64,000 nt of DNA from Patella vulgata. Lineage: Eukaryota > Mollusca > Gastropoda > Patellidae. The stretch lies in contig NC_065879.2 in the NCBI RefSeq assembly GCF_932274485.2, positions 68,407,459 to 68,471,458 of the forward strand, read 5' to 3'. Shown one piece after another: positions 1-10,490 of the stretch. Numbering within the stretch: position 1 is the stretch's first letter; every line of letters begins with the position of its first letter. Made by a program: the position numbers and the translations under genes. The notes below the pieces were generated by a model. The model ran no database searches. It saw only the letters and a list, made by a program, of their open reading frames with translations, and had not been told where the DNA came from.

Positions 1-19
1 CAGGACAGAGGAGCCGACA

Positions 20-212
20 AGAGAGAGAGAGAAATGGGGTTTAACGTCCACTCGACACAAACTAGGTCATTTCGGGACTAACATATGGTTTAATTTTATT
101 TCAATAATTCGCTTGCGCGTAAGGGTCTTTTAGCAGTGGGTGGAAACCGGAGGACCCGGAGAAAACTCACGAGGTTGGACAGGCGACCACGCCAGTTGAC
201 TGATGGAATTTA
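20..212 (-). repeat. SINE-A copy, head truncated
   Basis: Reads on the minus strand. The plus strand begins with a GA run, then the tail motif AAATGGGGTTTAACGTCCAC, and continues through the body (AGGGTCTTTTAGCAG, GGAGGACCCGGAGAAAAC) to the start of the tRNA-like head (GCCAGTTGACT). The promoter-bearing head is missing, as in 5'-truncated retroposed copies. Confidence 0.8.
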
Positions 213-1779
213 AATATGAGTATGTGTAGGATGTTAAACTATAAAGCCCATTTCAGTTCACTTTAACTTTAATTTAAATGAATGTTCAGTAGCAGAAGAT
301 AATAAGATTGCAAAATTAAGGGGCAAGTCTAATTTCTAAAGATAAATACTTATCTTGTACTGAGAATTTAGATGTCATTAACTGCAGATCAAAAAATGAC
401 AGAATACCTCGATTATTTCAATTCCCGGAAAATTAGCAAAAATTGTATGTAACCTTGAATAGAATCTCTATCTTCTACTACTAGGCTAACTACTAGACCT
501 ACTCACAAGTGCCTTGGGCCTAGTAGTAGTTTTACATTTGAGCTCTGAGGAGACTGAGGTCCCGTCTCGACAAAAGAAATATTATAAATGTCACATAAAC
601 ATGTGCAAATCCATCAGAACCTTTATGCATGGTCTTATTACCTGCGTTCGTCTCTTCTAGTATTAGTAAAACGTCCTGCAAAAGGCATTTTCTTCAAATA
701 AATAAAGAAATATCTCAATTTTCTATGAATTCTTAGCACGCACTCATTTTCTTAAGTCAGCCATGTTGGAGTGGATTTTTAACCAATCAAATTTATCATT
801 TTTCTTGCTCCTGAAAAAAAGAGTTGCCTCCCATTACCCGTGTCTGAAGACGCTTTAGAATTAAAATGAAATGTCCTTTTAACGTATGGTATGACTTCTA
901 AGTGGAAATTTACCCGGACAACGAAGTTTCCGCCTACGCTTCGTTAAATTCGAACCACCAAGGGTTCTGTTACACACGACAGCGTGTACACGGGACATCC
1001 TTTTTCAAATTATACTTATTTCTGAAACACTAAGAGTAGTAATTAAGAAGACACCCGTCTAAAAAAATCCCACTGTCGTTGCGTCCGAATTCCAACTACC
1101 AAGGATTCCTTTACCCACGCCAGCATACGTTTGTTGTTTATTGCTTGGAGTGTCTGTGTAGCTATGTCAACGGCTTTGTGTTAGAAGTATTTAAATAAAG
1201 GGGCTTTGTAGGCTACTGAAAACTGCATCGACAAATCGAAAGACTATTTTGATTAATTAGGTAAAAATAAAACGGTTAATTAGGGTAATTATAGTTTATC
1301 TGATAATTGTGATAACGGCCTCTGAACGGACGAAGTCATATAGTAGGCCTATTGTATCCGTCCGACGTCTTATAAACATTTAAACAAAAGACGCAAGCCC
1401 AATCTCGTAATCGCGGGCTATATTCAAACGTTTATTTATGTTACTTGAAATTGGTCTTGTATTATTATAGATTTGTGTCATATGTGGTGAAGAATGATTC
1501 TTTTTGACGAACAAAGAAGAATTACGGGGAAAGATAGAAGGCAAGGTATGCAAAATACCGGTAACCGTAGAACAGAGGTGGGTGTAGAGTGGTCCTATTG
1601 CTTATAAATATAATAAGGACGGACAGGAACGGTCAGAGCATTTGTCTACATGTAGGCCTATATCATAACACAAGCTACTCTAAACCATCTTCAATAGAAG
1701 GCTTAATCTCGCCTTAACTACGTACATTTTATTGTAAAACTCGCGATCGTTGCTTCAGGAACATGACTCTAAACCTGCT
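213..1779. other. Non-coding stretch with two SINE-B scraps
   Basis: No supported gene. Two decayed minus-orientation pieces of the SINE-B body lie at about 905-1,001 (ACCAAGGGTTCTGTTAC, GTGTACACGGGAC) and 1,051-1,130. A small inverted repeat (CTACTACTAGGC / GCCTAGTAGTAG) sits at about 475-530. The remainder is AT-rich and unremarkable. Confidence 0.55.
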
Positions 1780-2023
1780 CGGGGGTTGTATGGCCGAATG
1801 GTTAGCACGTGTGCGCTGTATCCTAAGGTCTGTCATTGAGTCAACTGATGTGGTTTCCATTCCCCGGTTGTACGTGACAAGGAGTAGGGTCGCCTGACCA
1901 ACCTCGTGGGTTTTCTCCGGGTCCTACGCACAAGCGAATTATTCAAATAAAATTGAACCATATATTAGTCCCGAAATGACCTAGTTTGTTTCGAGTGGCC
2001 GTTAAACCCCATTTCTCTCTCCG
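1780..2023 (+). repeat. SINE-A copy, near full length
   Basis: The plus-strand head has an A-box-like TGGCCGAATGGTTAGC and a B-box-like region near GTGGTTTCCATTCCC. The body follows (GTGGGTTTTCTCCGGGTCC, with a deletion before CTACGCACAAGCG) and then the tail CGTTAAACCCCATTTCTCTC. It lacks about 30 bases of the body compared with the copy at 28,187. Confidence 0.85.
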
Positions 2024-2149
2024 CCCCAAACTGGCTTCATACGAACTTGCTCGGATTTATATCCTATTAAAGTTTTCAGATAACAAAACGTTATTCTGTA
2101 ACAAAATCTTGCTTGACCACCAGGCTTGTATGCGCTAGACCCCGAACAC

Positions 2150-2375
2150 GTTTCAGCACCAGTCGGGCTGATGAAGACTAGCCTGTACCTACGGTGTGTT
2201 ATGAATGTTTACCGACCTGCCATCAAAGATTCGTTTTCGTGCACTTCTAAATGTGCGCAAGATCTCGGTTTTTCGTACCAGCTGAAGAACTACTTGCCAC
2301 GCCCCTCCCGTCCTGACCACTGACAATATTGGAAACCACGTTGGAAATTCTCGATGAACTTTCTAGCTCAACTTT
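2150..2375 (-). repeat. SINE-B copy, diverged
   Basis: The minus-orientation body is recognisable from GGGCTGATGAAGAC, TCTCGGTTTTTCGTACC, CTGACCACTGACAA and TCGATGAACTTTCTAG, in the order shared with the full copies at 56,361 and 58,003. The 65-codon reading frame across it is repeat sequence, not a gene. Confidence 0.6.
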
Positions 2376-2516
2376 TTTGTGAAAGGCGTGTATTGCGTTA
2401 AACGGTCAAGTTTTCATGTCAGCAGTATGGGAGTATATAGACGTGGGTTATTAAATTTGGTCTACAAAAGTTTTGCAAAGAAATTAGATAATGGAAATGA
2501 AATTAATGAGAAATAA

Positions 2517-2672
2517 ACCTCCCTGCTTTTATGCACCGACTGGGCTAAAAAAGAATGCCATACGCGATATTACAGTGTGCTAGGGGACAGTCGTGCAACG
2601 GACTACTCTTTTTTTTCAAATTCCAACCGTCAAGGGTTCTTTTACGTGCACTCCAGCCAGGGCTCACGGGCT
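2517..2672 (-). repeat. SINE-B fragment joined to a C-rich repeat
   Basis: SINE-B body words are present: CCGACTGGGCTAA, CATACGCGATATTACAGTGTGC and GGGTTCTTTTACGTGCACTCC. At about 2,665 the sequence changes abruptly into the C-rich repeat family (TTAGGGGGGCAGAACCC). The junction suggests insertion of that family into the SINE or a recombination between them. Confidence 0.6.
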
Positions 2673-3680
2673 CGACGAGAGTTAGGGGGGCAGAACCCGA
2701 AATGCCCGAAAAAATTTCGGGTTTACAGACAGCGGCGTCGGTCTTCCTCGAGAGGCGAAGAAACAGAGCTTACCTTGCATGGACCCCCCCCCCCCCCCCA
2801 AAGAAAATTTTGGAATATTTGACGGCTGCAAACACGTTTTCCTGCTATTTCAGTCCTTGAACAAAGTGGTCTATTATAGCATAATTAAGATGGCTGACTC
2901 GAATTCCAATCAAAAGATCAATCGTTTACAGTCCAACGCGTTTTCCTGCTATTCCAGCCTGTGAATACAGCAACTTCAATTTGGTCCAATATAGCCCACC
3001 TGACTGACCCGAATTCCAAACAACCAATCAACCGTCGCGGAGTATGGAGGCCTCCCCCCCCCCCCCCCCCCGGAGAAAATTTTGAAAATTGAACCACCGC
3101 ATATGCGTTTTCTGCTATTCTAGCCCGTGTAAAAAACTCCAACAGTATCCAATGGTTTTGTAACTTAAATCACATTTTAAATTCCAACCATTCAATCAGA
3201 CTGTTCACCTGCATTCACAAATAATAATCGATGCCTGAAAAATATCGCACAGAGTAGAGTGGCTCCAGACAAAATGTTTTAATCCATAGTCAACTCAGTA
3301 CAAATTCGTGGTATTCAATTAAAAGATAAGTAAAATTAGTGTTTTATTAGGGCTCGGTGACAGGGAAGCAAAACTAGAAATGCCCGAAAACATTTCAGGT
3401 TTACAGACAGCGGCGCCGTTTTCTTCGAGAGGCGAAAAAGCGGAGCTGATCTTGTAAGGACCCCCCAAGAAAAATGTTGGAATATTTGACGGCCGCAAAC
3501 GCGTTTTACTGCTATTCCAGCCCGTAAAATTAATTAGTGTTTTATTAGATTTCGGGCACTTCATTTTGCCAAGTTGATGAAATAATTTTTTTTTTTCACT
3601 TTACCCGTCTGCCCGAAAAGTCAGCTTGGCCGAAAGTTAGGGGGGCAGCTGCCCCCCTGGCTCGTACGCCTATGACTCCA
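2673..3680. repeat. C-rich interspersed repeat, several partial units
   Basis: At least three related units occur, at about 2,690-2,850, 2,870-3,130 and 3,340-3,680. They share GCCCGAAAA-ATTTCGGGTTTACAGACAGCGGCG, then GAGAGGCGAA, a poly-C tract, and TTTGACGGC(T/C)GCAAACGCGTTTT(A/C)CTGCTATTCCAGCC. The last unit ends in TTAGGGGGGCAGCTGCCCCCC. C tracts of 15 or more lie near 2,785 and 3,054. Related sequence lies at 24,460-24,610. The mechanism class is unknown. Confidence 0.6.
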
Positions 3681-3718
3681 GCGTATATAGGGCCTACACG
3701 TATGTTGAGGTAAATTTT

Positions 3719-3990
3719 GTCGAGACAGATGCGCCACGGACTAATCTTATTTCAAATTGCCACTGTCAAGGGTTCTTTTACGTGCACTCCAGAGTATACA
3801 CGGGACGTCAGTTTCGTCCCATACGAACGACTATAGTCGCTGTCCTTGCCAGCCCCAACCCTGCTCTACTGACAAGGCGAAACCGCGCTGGAAAATACTG
3901 AGTGAACTTTCTAGGCCAACACCGGATCGAACCCTGGACGTTCTGGATAGTGAGCCATCGCCTACCCATTGGGCCACCGCGGCCCCCATG
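3719..3990 (-). repeat. SINE-B copy, tail missing
   Basis: Minus orientation. The head on the right end includes the B-box complement GGATCGAACCC and the A-box complement TGGGCCACC. Body words include GTTCTTTTACGTGCACTCC, GTTTCGTCCCATACGAACGACTA and CTGACAAGGCGAAACC. The tail is missing on the left. Confidence 0.75.
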
Positions 3991-4455
3991 ATTCAAAGGG
4001 TCGATGAATAGACCAAAGAAGACGTTGCACATAATAAATTCCACAATCTAGGTAATAATTAGTGAAGTTATTAATATAACCCTGTCTCACGGAACCACCC
4101 ATACCAAAACAGTGGGAAAAAGACAATAAAAACAACACAAATTTAGATTGAGACGTATAAATATATTCTTATAAGTTATAGTATAATATTAAAAGTAAAA
4201 AATAAAATCGTTATTAAGGGGTCTGTGTTGATTTTCAAGTTCACAAAAGTTTATTTCCCTTTCAATTGCAATTTGGTTGCGTTTATTTTAGTTCCGGAAT
4301 TTAACACACAAAACAAAACGAAACGTAAATAACATCTGACTTTAAGTTCAAATCACTACTGAATTTACTCCAGTCTACCAGTCTCTTTCGCCAGATTCAT
4401 TACAGCATAAACCTAATTTTGTATTAAAATGGGTGCAGCTACAGATGATTCACAA

Positions 4456-4461
4456 TTTATT
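4456..4461 (-). promoter_or_regulatory. Possible polyadenylation signal
   Basis: AATAAA on the minus strand, about 120 bases past the stop codon of the protease-like gene. Such hexamers are common in AT-rich DNA, so this is only a candidate. Confidence 0.3.
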
Positions 4462-4581
4462 TTTTTGTAGCATTGATTTCATGTCTCAACGCCCCCTCCA
4501 CTCTAAGTCTAAATACACATGGCTTTAGCAAATAAGTAGTCATTAAAAGATATTAACATTAAAACTAACATTACTTTCAAT

Positions 4582-5544
4582 TTAAATCCAGCCTATCAGC
4601 GTGGATACATTGATATTTTCAGATCCAGTCTGTAGTTTCAACAATTCTGACTCATGTCCTTGTAAATGAATAAAGGCTTGAGAGTAACCGCCCCTTATTT
4701 TTGAATCGTCTCCCACAGCTATAACAAGTCCACCGCACGACCCAGGACATGTGCTAGCTGTGTGAACTAATATATTTTTCTTAATATATTCACTATCCTC
4801 CATATCACTGACGTATCCGGGTGTTATAATATCCTTTAAATCACTTCTTGCCACCATTTCTTTTTGAATCTCCGAAAATGCCGTTCCTATGGAAATAGAT
4901 TTCTGCGTTCCATGCGGATGTGATATAATAAAGGGACGTACGGGAACATCACCACCATTATGCCACAATGCATCACGTTTGGTAAGTTCTCTTTTAATGA
5001 CCTCAGGAACCGGGTCAAATGATATGATAGTGTCTGTCTCGTCCATGTAGAAAACACCGGTTCCTGCGCTCGGTGGGAGTGAGCCATCTATACAGAACTT
5101 AATCTGACAATTTTCTGCCTGGAAGTCCGTATCTATTAATTCTGGATTAGTCATGACGTAATACTCCCCTTCTTCTGTGAAAACTTCCGCCTCTCCTGAC
5201 CGTAAGTTATCATCCTCGTCAGTCACCGTTACCTCCACCTTGAACCTGTCGATGTCAGGGATATACGACTTACAAATGACCTCGGGTGCTGGGTCAAATG
5301 TCATAAGGGTCAACTCCTGGTTATTAGGAAAATCTATGAGACCTGTTCCTTTACTTTTGAACACGCCTTTATAATCTGATGTTTCATAGAAAAAGTCAAT
5401 ATCAGTCTGTGTTGCCATGGTTTCGGAAGGAAGCAACGAACGTGGGACAGCAATGACCTGTTGACCCCTGTACTTGGTAACGACCCCGGTTCCGTACCAA
5501 ATGTCTAGCTCCGTTACTTTAACTGCAATTCGGACAACTCGTTT
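4582..5544 (-). CDS. Chymotrypsin-fold-like protein with cysteine nucleophile motif (C-terminal frame)
   Basis: The frame is open from the codon after a stop at 5,547-5,545 to the TAA at 4,582; the first in-frame ATG is at 5,418. What is seen: three copies of a GTG-opened strand module (WYGTGVVTKYRGQQVIAVP, KGTGLIDFPNNQELTLMTF, AGTGVFYMDETDTIISFDP), then IISHPHGTQKSISIGTA, then TCPGSCGGLVI. In serine proteases of the chymotrypsin fold, GTG opens the first barrel and G-x-S-G-G holds the nucleophile. Here cysteine replaces that serine, as in 3C-like proteases. At the place where the catalytic histidine normally follows the GTG strand, the modules show AVPRSL, MTFDPAPEV and SFDPVPEV, so no obvious His box remains. 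Activity is therefore uncertain and a pseudoenzyme is possible. No intron is seen in this part. The substrate and pathway are unknown. The fold call rests on motifs only. Confidence 0.65.
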   Translation of the reverse strand, partial: KRVVRIAVKVTELDIWYGTGVVTKYRGQQVIAVPRSLLPSETMATQTDIDFFYETSDYKGVFKSKGTGLIDFPNNQELTLMTFDPAPEVICKSYIPDIDRFKVEVTVTDEDDNLRSGEAEVFTEEGEYYVMTNPELIDTDFQAENCQIKFCIDGSLPPSAGTGVFYMDETDTIISFDPVPEVIKRELTKRDALWHNGGDVPVRPFIISHPHGTQKSISIGTAFSEIQKEMVARSDLKDIITPGYVSDMEDSEYIKKNILVHTASTCPGSCGGLVIAVGDDSKIRGGYSQAFIHLQGHESELLKLQTGSENINVSTLIGWI

Positions 5545-5831
5545 TCAACATTGATAATATACTTAAATAAACGATCATTCTGATATTCACTGGGGACATC
5601 CTCAGATGTAAATTTATAATACGGTATATATTTCTTATGACCTTCGACTTTGACACACGCATCAGCTTGATACAACGTTCGCTCACATGACGTAGCAACT
5701 TCTATTTCAGTCGGGGGTGCAATTCTCTCAACATCCGGTTCAAGTTCAGTATGTTGAGTCAAGGTCACCTGCTCCTGCTTGCCAGGGAAATATGGTATGT
5801 ATGAGGACAATGTTGAAAACCAGTTACCCAT
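5514..5831 (-). CDS. N-terminal frame of the protease-like gene, possible myristoylated start
   Basis: This 105-codon frame starts MGNWFS, which fits the N-myristoylation pattern (Gly2, Ser6) and suggests membrane tethering; this is inference. Immediately upstream is a good splice acceptor, a T-rich tract ending CAG at 5,853-5,851, so the ATG lies about 19 bases into an exon whose 5' partner was not located. The frame is acidic and proline-containing, with no recognised domain. It ends in QLK and a TAA at 5,514, overlapping by about 30 bases the C-terminal frame, which lies one base back. The two probably belong to one gene that is now, or in this assembly, out of register. Two separate genes, a decayed copy or ribosomal -1 shifting are alternatives. 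Confidence 0.55.
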   Translation of the reverse strand: MGNWFSTLSSYIPYFPGKQEQVTLTQHTELEPDVERIAPPTEIEVATSCERTLYQADACVKVEGHKKYIPYYKFTSEDVPSEYQNDRLFKYIINVENELSELQLK

Positions 5832-5850
5832 GATATCAGTTCAAACGTCA

Positions 5851-5872
5851 CTGAAAGTAGAAAACAAAATAA
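5851..5872 (-). promoter_or_regulatory. Splice acceptor upstream of the protease-like gene
   Basis: The minus strand reads TTTTGTTTTCTACTTTCAG just before the exon that carries the MGNWFS start. The pyrimidine run plus CAG is a textbook 3' splice site. It implies at least one upstream non-coding exon. Confidence 0.6.
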
Positions 5873-5984
5873 ATTATAACAAATAAATATACGAAGATGA
5901 CAAAAAGTAAGAAAAAAACAAACTTCTATATGCAGTACAACTGTACAATAGTATACATGTAGAAGGAACCTTAGAGAAAGCCGG

Positions 5985-6105
5985 GGCTGGGGACAGGGGA
6001 TTGAAACCTATATCTTTATTTCAATAATTTGCTCTCTTAGCGGTCTTTAGGGTGGGAAACAAGAGAACCCGGAGAAAACTAACGAAGTTAGGCAGGCGAA
6101 CCTAT
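5985..6105 (-). repeat. SINE-A fragment
   Basis: Contains TTTATTTCAATAATTTGCT, GCGGTCTTTAG, AACCCGGAGAAAACTAACGA and GGCAGGCGAACC, which is the SINE-A body in minus orientation with head and tail lost. Confidence 0.65.
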
Positions 6106-9100
6106 TCTGTTCACATACAAGCGTTGACAGACATTATCATCTAAATCGCACGTTATTCAACCTATACAGGAATACAACAAACAATTGACAGGCAAACAGC
6201 CGAGGTCGGGGTATTCAAGTGTGGTATTCAACATCTGATCTATACACACATATGTTTACGCCTATTTTCTCGGACAGAATAGGTCACCTAATCTGTTGCA
6301 TCATTAAAATATCGCTTACTATTCACACCCAATACCAACAAATAAAAATTGTCATTGACATAAGTTTCAAAATGAAAAACATGTAGTGTTGCACATGCCA
6401 TAGACGCCATTCATAACTTCTTGCAGACGGGCTCAAATGCATCAGAGATAATGAATGACTTTGTCGTGAATGAAACAAAAAGATACCTGACGATGCGGGA
6501 GATGTTTCTCGGAAATCCCAGGTAAATGTTCTTTCCAGCCCACGCCCACAGCGATTGTATTTCAAGAAAATATCATGTTAATAAAGTGGCGTTAATAGGG
6601 GTGTGACCATTGGGGCAAGTATGCATTTACAGGACACGCCCATTAACTGACTTAATATACCAATATGAGCAGTATAAAATTATAAATGTTTCAATATTTA
6701 GCTTCCAATTAACGCAACTTAAACGTACATTTAGATAATTTTGTACCCCTCTCCGTTCAGATATCCTGCACAAGTTATTATTTCAGTACTATCATGTAAG
6801 AATTTATCTAAGATCTTATTATTTACTCGCCAGATGTTAGGGTAATATAATATATATTGTATATTATTCAAGTTTTGTTATTTTTATCGTACAGACGTTT
6901 GGCTGTCGACCAACCTTCATAGGCCACTATGCTATGGCTGAAATGACCTTTATGGGCAGGACGATTCATCCAATACGGCTAATACTATTCAACACCAACC
7001 CAATACTACCTTATCCCCCCCCCCACACACACACACTACCTGCATTCGATTCGTGTCGTGTTAATGGTCAGTTTAAGTCGAAAATAAAATGCCATTTTAA
7101 AGCGTCATTTTGACTTCCTAACATCATTTTTTTCTTTTATACACTTCAATGCAATGACACGATGACATCATTTTGACTTTCATAAACTTAAGTTTAAATC
7201 CTAAAATTATACTGATGTGCTGTGAAACTATATAAGTAAAATTATCACTGTTTTTGTCTGAGATACATGAAGATGGCGATGTGACATCAATAGAAACCAG
7301 CGTAAGCTTGAAATGGCCATACGATTTCAATAATTTTTCAACCATTATATTTGTCAAATAAGTACTTTTGACTATCCTTTGTCTTGAAGTCTATATTTAA
7401 CCCTTTATTGTGGCACGTTAGTGTCAGCATGTATACTTTATATACGAAAAATGACATAAAAGTTTGAAAAAAAAGAAAAATCTCGACTAGAGAAAAGATG
7501 AATATAGGACATTATGTTTAATAGTATTATTATGTTGGGAGTTATCATCAAATTTCATCAAACACTTTGTGGACCCAGCGTTTTATCATTCGAATGAAAC
7601 ATTATCAACCCATCGTGGGCACCGAGATGCTACAGTGAATATGCCCATGGCTTACTTACCAGGTGGTTCAGCAAATTTTTTCCACAACACAATGCACAAT
7701 TTGGGTGCAGAAATGTACAGGACGTTAAACCCCATTTCATTTATCACCACATTGTATTTACTAAAGATATAAATTAGCTTACATACCTCTCGTCTGATGT
7801 TATTTTGACATTAATGTTAAATGAGATATACTAGGGTGTGTAAGGTATTTATATTACATCTAAAGCTTACATTATAACGTTAGTTTTTACCATCAACACA
7901 GCTTGCTATATAGATTATATTATCTATACAGATTGGCACTAATGTAATAACTGATTGTCTCTGAAGGCTAAACAGCAGATTGATACCAGCATACATGACT
8001 GATTGCCCCTGGATACTAATAGCGTATCAACTAATTAAATGTTAGCATGTCCAGTTATAATCCACCCCACCTCAGTGTATAGACTACTCAATTAGTGGTA
8101 CGGATTGGCTCTGTCTTAATATACCCACTAGAATAGGTGATTAACTGAATTTAATCCGATGATCTTTATCTAATTGAAAATTAATCACTGATAATCCGAT
8201 TGTACTGACAGGAACAGCATATTAAAAACGTTACAGATTTATACTCAAACAGTGTTGGCGATATCACCCTAGTTGGAAGTGGACGTAAAGCCCACAGAAG
8301 AATAGAAAACGACGAAGGGGATAGAGTTTGACACTGTGGGTGGGGGTAGCTGTTTGGATATACACCTGTCATGGTGGAAAAACATGGAAGACCATTATAC
8401 GTTCGAGCAATATTTAAGTTATTGTAACTGTATGACAAACCCCTTTCTGTCCGTGTTTTGCGTATCCCTGGAATAAATAGCGCGACCGGGTGGGGGGTAT
8501 TCTAGTCCCATCAATGCAGTAAAGGGAAGACCATGTATTATCCACCAGCTGCATGCGAAATATCACTGTCACGACCTAGAATACTATCTAGTCTGTTAAG
8601 AATGAAGGTTTGACCTGTGTAAAATGTTAGTTTATCACATACAGGTGTAAAGCATGTTTGTACAATACAGGTAATATGTTTTATATAAGTTACTTATATA
8701 TAATGACAAACAATCAACACATATGTTTATAGTATAAGAAAGAACTAATACGTTAATGGTCTTTGTAAATGTAACAGTTAAAGGAGAAGCACCCGAAATA
8801 TTTTAGTACATACAATTAAATAGTTCTGTGTGAAAGACTAGTCTTAGCAACCAGTTTGATTAAAATCAGATGTTTTTCAATTTGTTTCTTTAGTTTTGTA
8901 TTCCGTATTTTATACTTTACAGGACACAATTTTACTCAACAGCCGGCATATTTGATCAAAGTATCGTGTTCTTAGTTGTGTAATGTAAACAGCGAATGGA
9001 AACGCAGCTATTTCAATGACGCCAAAGTCGTCTATACTGATCAACCGCTGTATACGTTAATCTCAATAATCCGTGTGTATGATATCTCCACTTCAACAAC

Positions 9101-9790
9101 AACGAATAGGGGAGCGGTTGAGGATGGACAAAATTTGTATACAGTGCCAAAAGTCGTACAGAGATTCTAAAATATAAATATTATGTCTTACGAGTGGTTT
9201 AGAGCAAAGATGACCTTTCAGTTTGTATTTTAAATATTCAGTTATCGCATACTTGAACAGCCAGAAATCCATTTACCGCACACGCAATGGTTGCTATTTT
9301 GTCCTGGCTAAAATTCGTTATATATAGTGAAGACATTATACACTAGAATGGTCGAGATCAAATATATGTTAGATATGGGTTTAACCGTAGAAATCGAAAT
9401 GAAATTGGGTTTAAGATCCCGCTTTTCTGCACCTACTGGACTAATGAAAACGGGCGGATGTTGAAGCGAAATAAAGACTTAATTTTAACACGAAACGTTA
9501 ATTATAGTCGCATACCTCTAACTCGGTGATTCGTTTTCAAAGACATGGCCAGTTTTTTATCCTTTCATTTTTATTCATGAAAGCCCCATAGTTCCAAGTT
9601 CCTAGCAGACTGATGGTTTATTTTTTCATGCCAAATGGAATGATGTGCAGACATTGCCAGGAATGTTTGATTATAAAATACCATATCATCTATCAAGACG
9701 TAAAGTGAAGTAGAGACTATTAGAATTACCATGATAATGTCAAAGTGAATATATTACAGTATGAAGGGCGTGACGTGTCTAGAAAAATAA
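6106..9790. other. Non-coding AT-rich region with SINE scraps
   Basis: No gene supported. A SINE-B tail lies at about 7,690-7,741 (ACAGGACGTTAAACCCCATTTC, plus strand) and a SINE-B left-end scrap at 9,402-9,465. A short C run followed by a CA run occurs at about 7,015-7,037. Reading frames here (for example 7,124-7,357, 8,181-8,438 and 8,976-9,170) lack recognisable protein features. Confidence 0.5.
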
Positions 9791-9801
9791 CACTTAAAGG
9801 A

Positions 9802-9870
9802 AATGAAATGGGGTTTGGTGTGTCTCAACATAATACTTTGGTCATTTTAAGACTAACGTTATCGTAATTA
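9802..9870 (-). repeat. SINE-A tail fragment
   Basis: GAAATGGGGTTTGGTGTGTCTCAAC followed by GGTCATTTTAAGACTAACG parallels the tail segment of SINE-A copies on the minus strand. It is strongly diverged. Confidence 0.4.
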
Positions 9871-10027
9871 TTGTCCTTGCTATGGCTACGCACCTTACCC
9901 CAGGCTACCGATCGTGGAATTTGAACTGATAAGCGCATTTTTTGTTATGTGCAACACCGAATGTGTAAAAAAAAAATTATCTGAACAGACTAGCACAATT
10001 TCCTTCGACATCACTGTTGACAAGTAC

Positions 10028-10490
10028 AACCGGACTAAGAGTTTTCTCAGCCTACATTCAAGAAGTGTACTTTTCCCCAACAATTAAATACAAAATGATT
10101 TTGAGTTTAACGCCCTAGTTTTCTGCAAGACGGGCATACGCGTAGTGATTTATGGTGGAAATCTTGCAGTGTTACGGTCTACTCTTATTTCGAGTTTCAC
10201 CGGACTAAAAGTTTTCAAGAAGTGTACTTTGCCCCAGCACTTAAATATAAAATGAATTGGAGTTTAACGTTCTACTTTTCTGCAAGACGGGCATACGCGT
10301 TGTGATTTATGGTGGAAATCGAGTTTCAATGTGCAATTTGTACACGGAACCTCGGTTATCATACCATTCCGAACGAGTCCACACTCTTTCTTTCCAATGA
10401 CAAGGGCAGACCATGCTGGAAAATCCAGGGGAAGTCCCTCGGCCAACAATGCGGTCGAACCCGGTACGTCCTGGTTAGTTCTCAAGCGAC
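10028..10490 (-). repeat. SINE-B copy with tandem duplication of its left end
   Basis: About 170 bases are repeated in tandem. ACCGGACTAA(G/A)AGTTTTC at 10,028 recurs at 10,199, followed in both by AAGAAGTGTACTTT, a GAGTTTAACG tail motif, TTTTCTGCAAGACGGGCATACGCG and GATTTATGGTGGAAATC. The second unit continues into the SINE-B body and to about the B-box complement (GGTCGAACCC) near 10,455. The 108-codon plus-strand and 73-codon minus-strand frames are products of the repeat. Confidence 0.65.

Noticed and set aside
1780-1880. tRNA-like sequences with A and B boxes (also at 19,200, 28,187, 52,722, 59,282)
   Set aside because: Each continues into a SINE body and tail and none folds as a complete tRNA with an acceptor stem, so they are SINE heads and not tRNA genes.
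4582-5831. The protease-like gene as a viral 3C protease relic
   Set aside because: Only the G-x-C-G-G word recalls viral 3C proteases. No other viral domain is present, there is a splice acceptor upstream, and the repeated GTG modules do not fit a viral polyprotein, so a host gene is preferred.
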